Shown in pieces: positions 51,822-62,500 of a stretch of DNA of 64,000 bases. The DNA lies in NCBI GenBank assembly GCA_024636835.1, contig JAGXGH010000121.1, forward strand, positions 32,888-96,887, given 5' to 3'. The DNA is from Verrucomicrobiales bacterium. GTDB lineage: Bacteria; Verrucomicrobiota; Verrucomicrobiia; Verrucomicrobiales; SLCJ01. Both the position numbers and the translations under genes were made by a program. Positions within the stretch are counted from its first letter, which is position 1, and each line of letters opens with the position of its first letter. The notes under the pieces were generated by a model, which saw only the letters and a program-made list of their open reading frames with translations, was not told the origin of the DNA and ran no database searches.

Positions 51822-52841
51822 CTAGAGTGCTGCCTCGACTTCGTTGACGGTCTGTGCGACACGAGCAACGATCTCGTAGGGGTCACCCTGTGAGTTAGGA
51901 CGACGATCTTCAAGGTAGCCTTTGTAAGCATCGTTTTTAACGAATGCATGTGGCACGCGGATCGAAGCACCACGGTCAGCAACACCCCATGAGAATTTGT
52001 CGATGGACTGTGTCTCGTGGAGGCCGGTGAGGCGGAGGTGGTTGTCAGGGCCGTAAGCAGCGATGTGCTCGTCCTTGTATTCGTCGAACTTGTCCATGAG
52101 TTTAAGGAAATATTCTTTGCCGCCAGTCTCACGCATGTAATCGGTGGAGAAGTTGCAGTGCATTCCAGACCCGTTCCAATCGCCCTGGAATGGCTTGCAA
52201 TGGAATTCGACGTCGACGCCATACTGTTCGCAGAGGCGAATCAAGATGTAACGAGCAACGTGAATTTGGTCGCAGGCGCGGTGTGAACCTTTACCGAAGA
52301 CCTGGAATTCCCACTGACCTTTTGCCACTTCAGCATTGATGCCTTCGTGGTTGATACCTGCTGCGAGGCAGAGGTCGAGGTGTTCTTCGACGATCTCACG
52401 AGCGATTGGTCCAACGTTCTGGGAGCCTACGCCGCAGTAGTATGGTCCCTGTGGCCCAGGGAAACCTTCGCCTGGCCAGCCTAGTGGACGGCCGTCTTTG
52501 TAGAGGAAGTATTCCTGCTCCAAGCCAACCCAGAGACCTTTGTCATCAGGGATGGTAGCGCGTGTGTTGCTTGGGTGCGGATCGCCATTTGGAAGCATGA
52601 CTTCACACATGACGAGGAAAGCATCCATGCGGCTTGCATCTGGAAAGCAAGCAATTGGCTTAAGGATACAATCCGAGTCGCCGCCTTCTGCTTGTTGTGT
52701 GGAGCTACCGTCGAAACCCCATTCAGGGCAGTCAGCGAGCGAAAAGTTCTCAACGTCGCCTTCAGCAATTTTAGTTTTGCTGCGCAAGTTCGCGACATCG
52801 TAACCATCGAGCCAGATGTATTCGAGTTTAATCTTTGCCAT
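51822..52841 (-). CDS. glnII: Glutamine synthetase, type II (GSII)
   Basis: 339 residues, much shorter than type I GlnA (~470) and matching the eukaryotic-like GSII class. Blocks: E-Y-I-W-L-D-G near the start, W-G-F-D-G-S-S-T-Q-Q near 45, the glutamate motif L-E-Q-E-Y-F-L near 118, N-A-E-V-A-K-G-Q-W-E-F-Q-V-F-G near 179, and P-F-Q-G-D-W-N-G-S-G-M-H-C-N near 225 (ATP binding). There is no adenylylation tyrosine motif, as expected for GSII. Makes glutamine from glutamate and ammonia. Upstream (52842-53053) is non-coding. Confidence 0.94.
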   Translation of the reverse strand: MAKIKLEYIWLDGYDVANLRSKTKIAEGDVENFSLADCPEWGFDGSSTQQAEGGDSDCILKPIACFPDASRMDAFLVMCEVMLPNGDPHPSNTRATIPDDKGLWVGLEQEYFLYKDGRPLGWPGEGFPGPQGPYYCGVGSQNVGPIAREIVEEHLDLCLAAGINHEGINAEVAKGQWEFQVFGKGSHRACDQIHVARYILIRLCEQYGVDVEFHCKPFQGDWNGSGMHCNFSTDYMRETGGKEYFLKLMDKFDEYKDEHIAAYGPDNHLRLTGLHETQSIDKFSWGVADRGASIRVPHAFVKNDAYKGYLEDRRPNSQGDPYEIVARVAQTVNEVEAAL

Positions 52842-53053
52842 AATATGTAGTATGCTTTGTAGGTGTTTGTTGTTTGGGAACCTCCGTTATACGCGGTGGA
52901 AACCTCGTGATCCCGGAAAGGGGAATCACAATTAAGCAAAGTGTATGCCAATTTTCACCGCGCAAGATATTTCGTCAGTAAAGGACTAAAAGATTACCAA
53001 GGCCTGCGGGAATCCTTGCAATTTTCGGCTCTCATGGCTCATGTTGATAGCGA

Positions 53054-53485
53054 ATGGATGATGAAAAAAACACAGCAAGGGCAAGGGTGCGTATTGGCTA
53101 TGATGGCCGCGTGCACAAATGGTTCAAAGGGCCACAGGCACAAAAGCGCTATGAAAATGAGGTAAGGGTGCTAAAATATCTCGAGGAAAAAGGCTGCGAT
53201 TTTGTGCCCAAGACCTTGGGGTGTGATGACGAAAATCTCTACTTGGTTACCAGTAACTGCGGGTCAAGGGTCGAACACGTCAGCGATGCAAAGAAGGCAA
53301 AGATTTTTGCTAAGCTGGAAAGTTTTGGAGTCCGCCATGAAGATGCCGAAACGCGGAATATTACCTACAACCATCGAGATGGGCGTTTTTATGTCATCGA
53401 TTTCGAGTTTGCGACAATTCTCGAGCCAGGCTATCCGCCGTCGCCCCCTATGGATTCCCACCCTGATAGGAGCGAGTATCTCTAG
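53054..53485 (+). CDS. Minimal Bud32/RIO-like protein kinase-fold protein
   Basis: 143 residues, about half a normal kinase. It keeps a lysine/glutamate N-lobe (K-W-F-K-G, then E-N-E-V-R-V-L-K-Y-L) and the catalytic loop H-E-D-A-E-T-R-N-I (near residue 95; the catalytic Asp is in place of the usual H-x-D-x-x-x-x-N spacing) and I-D-F-E-F (near 115) for the metal-binding D-F-G. Such small kinases include Bud32- and lipopolysaccharide-kinase-like proteins. It ends 16 bases before a PP2C phosphatase gene, so the two probably form a kinase/phosphatase pair. Target unknown. Confidence 0.7.
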   Translation: MDDEKNTARARVRIGYDGRVHKWFKGPQAQKRYENEVRVLKYLEEKGCDFVPKTLGCDDENLYLVTSNCGSRVEHVSDAKKAKIFAKLESFGVRHEDAETRNITYNHRDGRFYVIDFEFATILEPGYPPSPPMDSHPDRSEYL

Positions 53486-53501
53486 CCAATTTACGAAAAA
53501 A

Positions 53502-54344
53502 ATGCATAAAGATGATCTCGAATTGCCGGCAACTGTCTTGCGTTGGTTCGGCCTGACTGACATTGGTCGTTATCGAAAAAATAACGAAGACGCTTTTTTG
53601 GCGCTGGAACTCGATGCGTATGAAGTGCGTTATCTCGGCAAATATGGTGAAGCGAAACTTGAAACGTGTGATTATATCTTCGCCGTAAGCGATGGGATGG
53701 GCGGTGCAAATGCCGGAGAGTTCGCTAGTAGGATCGCGGTGAATAAAATCACACAACTTCTGCCAAAAAGTTTCCGCTCCGCTGCGATGGGGATTGAGAT
53801 CGGATTCAAAGAACTCTTGGCACAGCTCTTTGATGATATTCACCATGAAATGGCGCACATGGGACAGTGCTATGAGGAGTTAAGTGGTATGGGGGCGACT
53901 CTTACCTTGTGCTGGGTGCGGCCCGGGTGGTTGTATTTTGCCCATATTGGTGACAGCCGCATTTATCACTTGCCAAAGGGCGGTGGGATTAAACAACTGA
54001 GCGAAGACCATACACACGTCGGCTGGTTGCAGCGTCAGGGTAAACTGAACGAACGCCAAGCACGTTCACATCCCGGGCGTAATGGTCTGCAACAAGTCCT
54101 TGGTGGGAAGAATCAGAATCCATCTCCACAGTTCGGCGCGGTGGGTTACGAGGCGGGTGATCGTTTTCTGCTCTGTTCGGATGGCCTGGTGGAAGGTCTT
54201 TGGGATAGCGGCTTGAATCGATTGGTCCGCAAGGGCAACCCCATGGCAAAAGAATTAAACCCCGCCGAATGTTTGGTTGCAGAATCGGTAAAAACCGACG
54301 GCAAGGATAACACCACTGCGCTGGTTTTAGAGTTGGAGGAGTAG
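53502..54344 (+). CDS. PP2C-family serine/threonine phosphatase
   Basis: 280 residues from the ATG at 53502; a longer frame overlaps the kinase gene and is rejected. PP2C motifs in order: D-I-G-R-Y-R-K-N-N-E-D-A (near residue 20), A-V-S-D-G-M-G-G-A-N-A-G-E (near 63), G-A-T-L-T-L (near 130), H-I-G-D-S-R-I-Y (near 148), and L-C-S-D-G-L (near 225), with a D-N-T-T-A near the end. The metal-binding aspartates are present, so it should be active. Cytoplasmic. Paired with the minimal kinase upstream. Confidence 0.93.
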   Translation: MHKDDLELPATVLRWFGLTDIGRYRKNNEDAFLALELDAYEVRYLGKYGEAKLETCDYIFAVSDGMGGANAGEFASRIAVNKITQLLPKSFRSAAMGIEIGFKELLAQLFDDIHHEMAHMGQCYEELSGMGATLTLCWVRPGWLYFAHIGDSRIYHLPKGGGIKQLSEDHTHVGWLQRQGKLNERQARSHPGRNGLQQVLGGKNQNPSPQFGAVGYEAGDRFLLCSDGLVEGLWDSGLNRLVRKGNPMAKELNPAECLVAESVKTDGKDNTTALVLELEE

Positions 54345-54398
54345 TGAGGGATTGATGAAAGGTTGGTGTGTTCCTTAAGGAGGTGTTACACTAAATCC

Positions 54399-54448
54399 GT
54401 TGATCGAAGTGGAGGTCGATCAACAGGAAATAGGTCCTATCAGACCTA
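54399..54448. repeat. Two adjacent hairpins, possible terminator and repeat
   Basis: GTTGATCG / CGATCAAC (54399-54406 with 54417-54424) is a perfect 8-bp stem with a 10-base loop. TAGGTC / GACCTA (54431-54436 with 54443-54448) is a second stem. The second motif (ATAGGTCCTAT with AGGACTTATAT) also occurs near 40176-40200 upstream of nuoE, so it is a dispersed repeat. Confidence 0.5.
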
Positions 54449-54529
54449 TAGGACTTATATTTGCAGTCTCTCAAACTTTATTCGAGTCCTAAAGGGCGGA
54501 ACAGTTCGACCATTAGGGAGCCGCACAAG

Positions 54530-54555
54530 TGGCGGAGAGTAAGGGATTCGAATCC
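54530..54555 (-). other. tRNA-Ser-like 3' end remnant, possible attachment site
   Basis: Read on the minus strand this is GGATTCGAATCCC, TTACTCTCC, then GCCA: a T-arm-like loop (TTCGAAT), the acceptor half CTCTCC and an encoded GCCA end, the usual end of a serine tRNA. The opposite acceptor strand (GGAGAG) and the rest of a tRNA were not found within 100 bases. 3' tRNA ends are the common leftover of site-specific integration. Confidence 0.45.
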
Positions 54556-54887
54556 GCCCTGTTTTATGAGGTTAAAATCCTCGTAATCCATTGACTTATA
54601 AGCCCTTTTGAGTCTGTTGGCAGGGCGTTGGATTTCACTGTTTTTGCCACATATGGGCCTATTTTACCCCCATACCTGTTTAATCTGTTTAATGGAGGAG
54701 GAGAGGGGGCAAATGCCCAGAGGTGTGAGGTGGACATGAACCTCACGCGATCTCGATCAACAGCGATCATCAGCAATTGGGCAGTCTATTCGTGCGTGAT
54801 GTTTCAATAGCACCATGGCTAGCAGCTAACAACGTCATTCGGTTCATTGTAGCGGTGTGCGTCACACCACCTAGTAGAACATCACGC

Positions 54888-55682
54888 TTAAATTGAAGGG
54901 TATAATGACTTGAGTTTAATCCTCGCGTCGGCAGTCGTGAACTGCCAGTCAATCGGCGTGCCCCTATTTTTTCGTGAAGTGTAGGCTGCCGTCTCTGCTT
55001 TGAACTCCTCCACCGTTGCGATGCGTTCCTTGAGGCAACTCCGACTCAGCGCAGCGATTTCGATTTCTGCAATGTTCAGCCAACTCCCCTGCTTGGGCGT
55101 GAAGTGGAACTCGAAGCGCTCCACCAGCCGCCGTGCCTCCGGTGCCTTGAACGCAGTGTAGAACGATTCGATTTTGTGTGTGTTCAGGTTGTCCTGAACA
55201 ACAACGATTTTCTCCGCCTCAGGATGGATCTCGTCGGCGAGGTGGCGCATCGCCAAGGCATAGTCCTTCGCGGTGCGCCGACCGCTCGGCGAGACATAGA
55301 CATCGCGGAGTCCAAGATGAGCAGAAGCCATCATGAAGCCGCTCACCGTTCCCTTCCTGACATATTCGTAGTCTTCTCTAGCTACGCAACCGGGGCGCAT
55401 TGGAAGTGGGGCGTTGGCATGGTCAAGCAGTTGCTTGGAGAACTCGTCGAGACAGACCAACGGTCGTGCCTGGTCGGGCTTTAAAGCGTAGAGCTCAAGC
55501 ACATCTTCCATCGAGGCTACAAAGGCGGCATTTTCTTTTTTAGGGATGCACCAGTAATGACTGCGGTGAGGCTGCAACCCGTTTTTTTTAATGCTCTGCG
55601 GATAGACTCGCCGGAGATGCTCTCCACCAATTCGAGTTCGACGACGCGCTCGGCTAACAACCGGAGCGTCCAGCGGGCACAA
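54888..55682 (-). CDS. IS630 transposase, second frame (DDE domain)
   Basis: 264 codons open; the functional part begins near 55589 after a -1 frameshift. The catalytic domain shows V-V-V-Q-D-N-L-N-T-H (second Asp) and F-H-F-T-P-K-Q-G-S-W-L-N-I-A-E-I-E (the DDE/DDD glutamate or aspartate region); the first Asp is in P-L-V-C-L-D-E-F-S-K-Q-L. All three acidic positions are present. The N-terminal half is supplied by the other frame. Confidence 0.85.
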   Translation of the reverse strand: MCPLDAPVVSRARRRTRIGGEHLRRVYPQSIKKNGLQPHRSHYWCIPKKENAAFVASMEDVLELYALKPDQARPLVCLDEFSKQLLDHANAPLPMRPGCVAREDYEYVRKGTVSGFMMASAHLGLRDVYVSPSGRRTAKDYALAMRHLADEIHPEAEKIVVVQDNLNTHKIESFYTAFKAPEARRLVERFEFHFTPKQGSWLNIAEIEIAALSRSCLKERIATVEEFKAETAAYTSRKNRGTPIDWQFTTADARIKLKSLYPSI

Positions 55683-56023
55683 CCCTCCGGAGGAGCCGAG
55701 CAGGCCATCGCGATGATCTTGGCCTCCAAATTCCCATCCACCTTGATTTCGCGGGGAGGCACGAGGCGCTCCTTGCTCTCAAGAGCCTCCTCTGGTCCAC
55801 GCTCGTGGCACAGCTTGCGCAGCCGCTCGATGGAACTGGTCGACATACCGGTTTTCTCAGCGATAACACTATCCTTGAGAGCTTTCCCCTCGCTGCTTTC
55901 GTCACTCAATAAGAAGACACGTGCACGCTGTCTTTTCTGCGCAGAGATGCGCTGTTTTCGGCAAACTGCTTTGAGCAGTTCGCGTTCCGACGGAGTTAAT
56001 TCGATGCGGTATTTCTTGGGCAT
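55517..56023 (-). CDS. IS630 transposase, first frame (helix-turn-helix domain)
   Basis: 168 residues from the ATG at 56023. It contains the DNA-binding helix-turn-helix of IS630 transposases (R-A-R-V-F-L-L-S-D-E-S then D-S-V-I-A-E-K-T-G-M-S-T-S-S-I-E-R-L-R). The frame overlaps the DDE frame; a run of eight A (minus strand, 55589-55582) lets ribosomes slip -1 from L-K-K-T-G to I-K-K-N-G, the product then continuing as the full transposase. The two frames carry matching residues after the slip, so this looks programmed rather than random decay. Confidence 0.85.
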   Translation of the reverse strand: MPKKYRIELTPSERELLKAVCRKQRISAQKRQRARVFLLSDESSEGKALKDSVIAEKTGMSTSSIERLRKLCHERGPEEALESKERLVPPREIKVDGNLEAKIIAMACSAPPEGCARWTLRLLAERVVELELVESISGESIRRALKKTGCSLTAVITGASLKKKMPPL

Positions 56024-56104
56024 CCAGTATAAGATACCTAACTTACGAAAGTACAAGTATAAAAATCATAAATGCCACCTATTTTAACTGTGCCATTCTA
56101 CTAG

Positions 56105-56574
56105 TTCCATCAATGGCCGTGATTCGAGGAACATTCATCGCAAAGGTTGACTCCACACAGCTTAAGAGCAGTCCTTTCACACGCCGTGTCTTTCTACACT
56201 GCTCACGAGCTTCCGGCTTTTCCTGGCAGCCTTTAGTAAAATTTGTCACAAGCAACGCGCTGGACGGACCGCGTAACCGGCCCACACTTCTTCACCGCAA
56301 AGACTACAGATTACTGTGGGGGGCTTCCCTTGCAACAACCAGCCCGCTATGGGCGTGAGCAGGTGCCGGTGTTTCGCTTGCCGGCGGACTCAATCATGAC
56401 GGCCTAAAGCCATCGATTGAGAGGGATTAGCCTTCAACCATATTGGGTGTCCTAATATTTTCTGCGCAAAATTGACGGAAAGCCCAAGTCTCTCTGCAAA
56501 ATTGACGGAAAGCCCAATTATGTCATTGCTCCAGATTGCTGAATGTAGAATATGTCAAATGTATGCTGTCAGCA
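56105..56574. other. Non-coding stretch upstream of the RHS gene
   Basis: No gene supported. At 56355-56430 a plus-strand frame A-G-A-G-V-S-L-A-G-G-L-N-H-D-G-L-K-P looks protein-like for about 20 residues and may be a gene fragment. Directly upstream of the RHS start is a pair of 22-bp direct repeats. Confidence 0.4.
56466..56517. repeat. Two 22-bp direct repeats, 30-bp period, upstream of the RHS gene
   Basis: GCAAAATTGACGGAAAGCCC, plus AA, at 56466-56487 and again at 56496-56517. The second ends 57 bases before the chosen RHS start. Two copies are too few for CRISPR; a tandem operator is a possibility. Confidence 0.6.
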
Positions 56575-59500
56575 ATGCCCAGATTTACTCACGCTCACGC
56601 TATTATTATTCTTGTTGCGAGCGCACTTCTGAATTTAGGTTCCTATGCTGCGACAACCTACGACCTCACCCGCTCTTCGGTGGACGCCGTTGTTGCATAT
56701 CGGCAAGATAACGGCCCCGCACTTGGATATTACGTGGATACCACAAGCCAGGCTCACGTGAGTCCTCCAAGATCTCACTTGGTCGGGGCTATTGGTTCCA
56801 CGCTTACTGATAAAAGATACTGCCAAAATCTAATTTACCGTTATACTTTACCGACCTTAAAACCAGGCGAAGTGATCCAATCGTTTACCTTTACCTGTCA
56901 AATCACTAGCTATAGAGATCTCTCTCAAAGTGATTACAGGCTGGATGTTTACTTGCTGGATGAATTGGATCCGACAACCACTGGTACATCCTTATTTTAT
57001 CGCGACTCCCAGAGGGCTAAAGATCCTTTGCATGAATTTATAGGAAGTCACCTAGAAAACAATGGCGATGATATAGACATCGTGCTTTTGGATCCTCCCG
57101 TTGATTTGTCGTATACAGTAACTACTGGAGATGCCTTGACTTTGCTTCAAAGTTTTTACGGCGGAGATCATATTCCAGATCAACCCGAAGTTTCTCTCCG
57201 TTTTAATTTAGATTTAGGATCTGAATACAATGAATTGGACGGCGATTCTCTCAACCGATACATCGTTAACCCGGACATTACTACATCCGGTTTCAAAATC
57301 ACAGTAAGCGAAGGTTCCGCACCAAACTTCGGAATTACAAGCATCAGTCCCGATGCGATTGTTGGACTGCCTATACCAGGGAGGGTTCCAGTCACTATCA
57401 ACGGCTCAGGCTTCGTCGATGGCTTGGAGGTTTCCGCCACATGGACTGGAGGATCGGCGACCGTGAGCAGTTCCAACGTAACGGTTCTCAGTCCGACTCA
57501 AGTTTATGTTACCCTGGCGACTGATGTCACCCCTGATGCGTGGACGCTGAGCGTCACAAATCCCGATGGCCAGACTTCCAACACGGCTGGCTTCAACGTT
57601 ATCGCACTGGGTGTCAACGGAGACCGGGTGCAATGCACCGAAAACGAAGTCAACGTGCGCAACTTTCCCAGCACCAGCAGCGCCCCCACTGGGTCTGTCT
57701 CCGCCGGTTTTCAGGGGACGATTGTTTCGGGGCCGGTGACGGGCAGCGGATACGGATGGTATTACATCAACTGGGATAACGGAGTAAGCGGTTATACCGC
57801 TCAGAATTTTCTGACAAAAATTTCAGGAACCCCACCTGCCCCCACGAATCTGGAAGCTCAGGCGTTTTCAGGGCGTGTTGAACTAGGCTGGTCGGACAAT
57901 TCGGTGAACGAATCCGGTTTCAAGGTCGAGCGGCGATTGGGCGACGGGGCATGGTCGCAGATTGCAACGCTGAGTAGTGGCACCAACAATACCCGCTACT
58001 ACACCGACAACGACATAGCCACAAATACGACCTACCTGTACCGCGTCCGTGCCTACAATGGCGAGGGGAACTCGCCCTATACAAACGAAGTAAATCTGAC
58101 GACACCCGCAGGTCCTCCCGGAGCCCTTGCCCTCTCGAATGACCCACCGTATTGGGACTATAGCTTTCCCGCAGGCCCGGCTGTTAGTCTAAGATGGACC
58201 GCCTCACAAGATGTCGGAGCTTACGCGGTCTATCGGAATGGTTCGGTCTACGAGGCTGGCATATCCGGAACTTCTTATACCAACGAACTAGGCCTGAATC
58301 CCGGCCAGACCTATAGCTATTTCGTCCGGGCTTCCAACGCGGAAGGCACCACCGATTCCAACACAATGACTGTGACCATGCCCGCCAATCCGGGCACGAG
58401 CACAGACAAGGTCTTATCGGGCTTTGTGCGTGATGGTGTCAGCAATCAGGCACTCTCTAATGTGACGGTCACGTTTGGCGGATCTTCGACACAGACGGAT
58501 AGTAGTGGGTTCTACGCATTTTCTGGCCTACACGGAATATCCGCTACTCTTTCGGTGGGACAAGCGGGCTATGATCCATACTCACTCTCCATTAATCCGG
58601 CGAGCAACTCAGTTAAGAACATCTACCTCACTCCGGATTATACCGCATCGTCTGGCTCATTATCCGGCTTCGTCAGAGATAAGGCGACGGGCACTGCGCA
58701 GCCTAATGTAACTGTCAGCCTGACTGGCGGCCTGACGACAGTCTCGGATGGCTCGGGCTATTACAGCTTTTCCTCACTTACACCCGCTTCCTACACGATC
58801 AACGTTTCTACGTCTGATTTCTCGAACTATAACGAGACGCTGAGCGTCACTGGCACGAGATCGAAGAATATCCTGCTAGCGCGAAACCCATCTTCATACG
58901 GTGGAGACAATCCCTCTCCTAAGAATGCTGACCCGGTGAATACGGCGACCGGTAACTACTTCTCCAACACAATCGACCTACGTATCTCTGGGCCGGGAGT
59001 CCCCTTTGTCTTTGAACGTCATTATAATTCGCAGGATGCTACCGACGGTCCACTCGGCTTTGGTTGGAACCATTCCTATAACGTCGGGTTGTCTGTCATC
59101 GCAGGCGGTAATGTCATTGTCCGCTGGGGTGACAGCCGTGAAGATGCCTACGTTTCGGATGGTTCAGGGGGCTTTACGACACAATACGGTATTTTCGACA
59201 CCCTGATCGCAAACCCTGATGGGACCTATTCTTTGGAAAAGAAGAATCAGACGGTCTACAATTTTAACCTCTCCAATCGTCTCATCTCAATTGTAGACAA
59301 GAATTCAAATACGGTATCCCTTCACTACACTGGGTCGAATCTTACCTCGATCATTGATAGCGCAGGACGCACGATTACGCTGACAAATGACGGAAATGGA
59401 CGAATCACGCAGATCGCCGACCCGATTGGACGCACGGTGCAATATACTTACGACGCCAGTGGAGACCTTGTCACTTCAACAGATCCGAATGGGAACACCA

Positions 59501-62500
59501 CCAATTACACATACGATGCCAATCACCAGGTGCTTACCGTCGTAGACCCTCGCGGCAACACGCTCGTCAGTAACGCATACGATGCGGAAAAACGGGTTGT
59601 CAACTCACAGCTGGACGCGAAGGGCGGTCAGACCACCTTTGTTTATGATGAGGTCAACCGTAAGACTACGGTTACCCAGCCTTTGGGACGCGTCACCGTA
59701 GACCATTTCGACACTCTCCACCGCCTTGTTCAGCGAGAGGACGCCTTGGGGAATTCCTCCTTCTACGCTTATGACGAAGCGGGTAACCGAACCGTGGTGA
59801 CGGACAAGCGCGGCTACAATACTCAGTATGAATACGATGAACGCGGAAATGTCACTGCCAAGATCGACCCCTTCGGGAGCACCACGACGATCACTTACGA
59901 TGCGGAAAATCGTCCATTAACCAGGACGGATGCTCTTGGAAATACAACGACTTTTGAATACGATTCTGCGGGCAACCTTGTTAAGACCATCGACCCTCTG
60001 GCCGGCGAGACTAGGATAGCCTACGACTCTATTGGGCTGCCACTCACTGTGACCGACCCGCTGGGACGGGTGGCGACGACTACCTATGATACCGAAGGCA
60101 ATCCGGCTACCGAAACGGACGCGCTCGATAATACGGCAACATTGACCTACGATGGGGTTGGCAGACCTCTTACGGTAACCGATCCACTCAGTCGTGTCAC
60201 TACGAGGGCCTACGATGCCAATGACAATTTGCTCACGGCTACAGATCCGTTGGGAGAAATCCGTAGCTACACTTACGATGGCAATGACAACAAGCTGTCC
60301 TCGACCGACCGCCGGGGAAATTCCTGGGCTTATGTCTATGATGAGAAGGATCTTCGCACGACCACCACAGATCCGTTGCTCAACGAGACTACCAGTGGCT
60401 ATGATGCGCTCGACCAGCGTACCAGTGTGACCGACGCTCGTGGTAATACGGTTCAGTTTGTTTACGATACGGTCGGCAACCTAATCACCGAAATCGATGC
60501 TCTGAGTGAGGAGACCCAGCACACCTACGATGAAGACGGCAACCGAATCACCACGACCGATCCTCTCGGTAACACGACCGAATTCGTCTATGATAAATTA
60601 GATCGTCTCGTGCAGACGAAAGACCCGCTTGGCCACATCACCACGATCACATACGACGATCTTTCACGCCGGACGGGTACTACTGACGCCAACGGTCACA
60701 GCACGACCCTCGAATACGATGCACTCGGTCGCTTGACGAAGGTAACTGATGCTGCCGGGGGCGAGGTGACTTACACTTACGACGCGGTAGGCAATCGCCT
60801 CTCCATGATCGAACCAAATGGAAACACCACGACTTTTATTTACGACGACCTGGATCGACTGATTCAGAAACAGGAACCCTCCGGCGGCATCTACCAATAC
60901 GCTTACAATGCAGTCGGCAACCGGGTAAGTCAGACGGATCCTAATGCCAACACAATTACTTACAGCTATGACGCCAATAACCAACTGACCGAGATTACCT
61001 ACCCATCCGGGGCTCCTGTCACGTTCACGTATGACGAGAACGGGAGCCGCACGGCGATGACAGACAGCCTCGGTAATTCGACCTTTAGCTACGATGCATT
61101 GAATCGGATGACAGCATCAACCGATGCCTATGGAAAACAGATCGGCTATTCCTACGATGAAGTCGGCCATCGAAGCACGATGACCTATCCCGGCTCGAAT
61201 ACCGTCACCTACGGCTATGATGCTGCCAATAGAATGACGAGTGTAACCGACTGGCTCGGCGGTATCACCACTTACAGTTACGATGCAGCGGGCAAGCATA
61301 TCACCACAAGCAATCCGAACGGCACCACTGCTGTCTACACTCACGACGCCGCGAGTAGACTTGTCGGCCTTGTGAATGCAAAACCGGACGCATCGGTGAT
61401 TTGCAGCTACAGCTTAACACTGGACGGTGTCGGCAACCACCTGCAATCCACCCACAACGAACCGCTCGAACCGCACTTCCAAGCTGAGAATACGGCATAC
61501 ACCTACGATGCCGACAATCGTCTAACTAGTGCCGGTGGTGTAGCTATCGGCTATGATGACAATGGCAATATGACCTCGCATGGTTCGGACACTTACAGTT
61601 ATGACTTCGAGGATCGACTTAGTGAAACAACTATAGATGGTGCAACTTACCAATATGCCTACAACGGTGTGGGAAACCGGAAGGAGGCCATCGCCGGTGG
61701 CGAAACGACTCGCTATGTATTAGACATTAACGATTCAATTTCACACGTCTTGGCGGAAACAGATGAGACTGGCTCAATTAGCAATTACTACATATACGGT
61801 CGTGGTCTCACCTCACGAATCGATTCCTCTGGGACGGCCTACTACCACTACGATGTGCGCGGCAGCACGATTGCCCTCACGGATGAGTCGTCATTTGTGA
61901 GTGACTCTTACGCGTATGACTCCTTCGGAACGATCTTAAACAGTTCAGGGTCGAATGCTAATCCGTTCCGATATGTTGGACGCTATGGTCTTTTGGACGA
62001 TGGCAACGGGTTGAAATATGTTCGTGCTAGGTATTATGCCCCCCTGATAGGTCGTTTTATAACTAAAGATCCGTATCTTGGTGAAGAAGATGCAGTTCAA
62101 TCTCTACATCGTTATGTTTATGCTCAGAATAACCCGCTTCGTTTGGTAGATGTATCAGGTTTCTCTCCGTGCGAATTCGAATCAGGAACTTTTGGTGTTT
62201 TCGTGTGGGAAAAAAATAACCCAAATGTGGCGAACTATGTAGCGCAGAGAACGCGTTTAAATGGCCGACATCCTACGTATAATGAGGTTATAGCAGATAG
62301 CGATGCATGGGTTTTACAACCGGCATGGAAAACAGAATACCACGACAACGGCGATAAAGATCCTGAATTGAAATTCGTTAATAAATACGATGGTCGAGAA
62401 GCAGTTTTCACTAAGGATTTTTCGGATAAAGGAGATTATGAGCCATACGTTGATCCAAAATATGCAGCAACATACAATAAACGCACCGATTCATTGGGGC

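Larger units (their letters stand above)
54345..54871. other. Non-coding junction between core region and island
   Basis: No gene is supported. It contains hairpin repeats (54399-54448), a tRNA-Ser-like 3' end on the minus strand (54530-54555), then unannotated sequence up to the IS630-type element at 54872. Confidence 0.5.
54872..56103 (-). mobile_element. IS630-family insertion sequence, complete
   Basis: About 1.23 kb with a TA at both ends (54872-54873 and 56102-56103), the target site that IS630-type elements duplicate. The ends are inverted: left CTAGTAGAACATCACGCTTA and right, read inward, CTAGTAGAATGGCACAGTTA, with further matches inward. It contains two overlapping frames on the minus strand that form one transposase through a frameshift. 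Nothing appears deleted. Confidence 0.88.

Noticed and set aside
53202..53501. 100-residue N-terminal extension of the PP2C phosphatase
   Set aside because: It overlaps the kinase gene in another frame, and the PP2C domain starts normally at 53502.
54530..54640. Complete tRNA or tmRNA gene
   Set aside because: Only the T-arm-like loop, one acceptor strand and the GCCA end are found; the other acceptor strand and the D and anticodon arms are absent within 100 bases.
54888..56023. IS630 transposase as a pseudogene
   Set aside because: Both frames carry intact motifs, the shift occurs on an eight-A run and the IS ends are complete, which fits programmed frameshifting better than decay.
59230..61800. 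Repetitive DNA considered as CRISPR or tandem satellite
   Set aside because: The repetition is at protein level (YD repeats of about 20 residues), with no constant repeat and no spacers.
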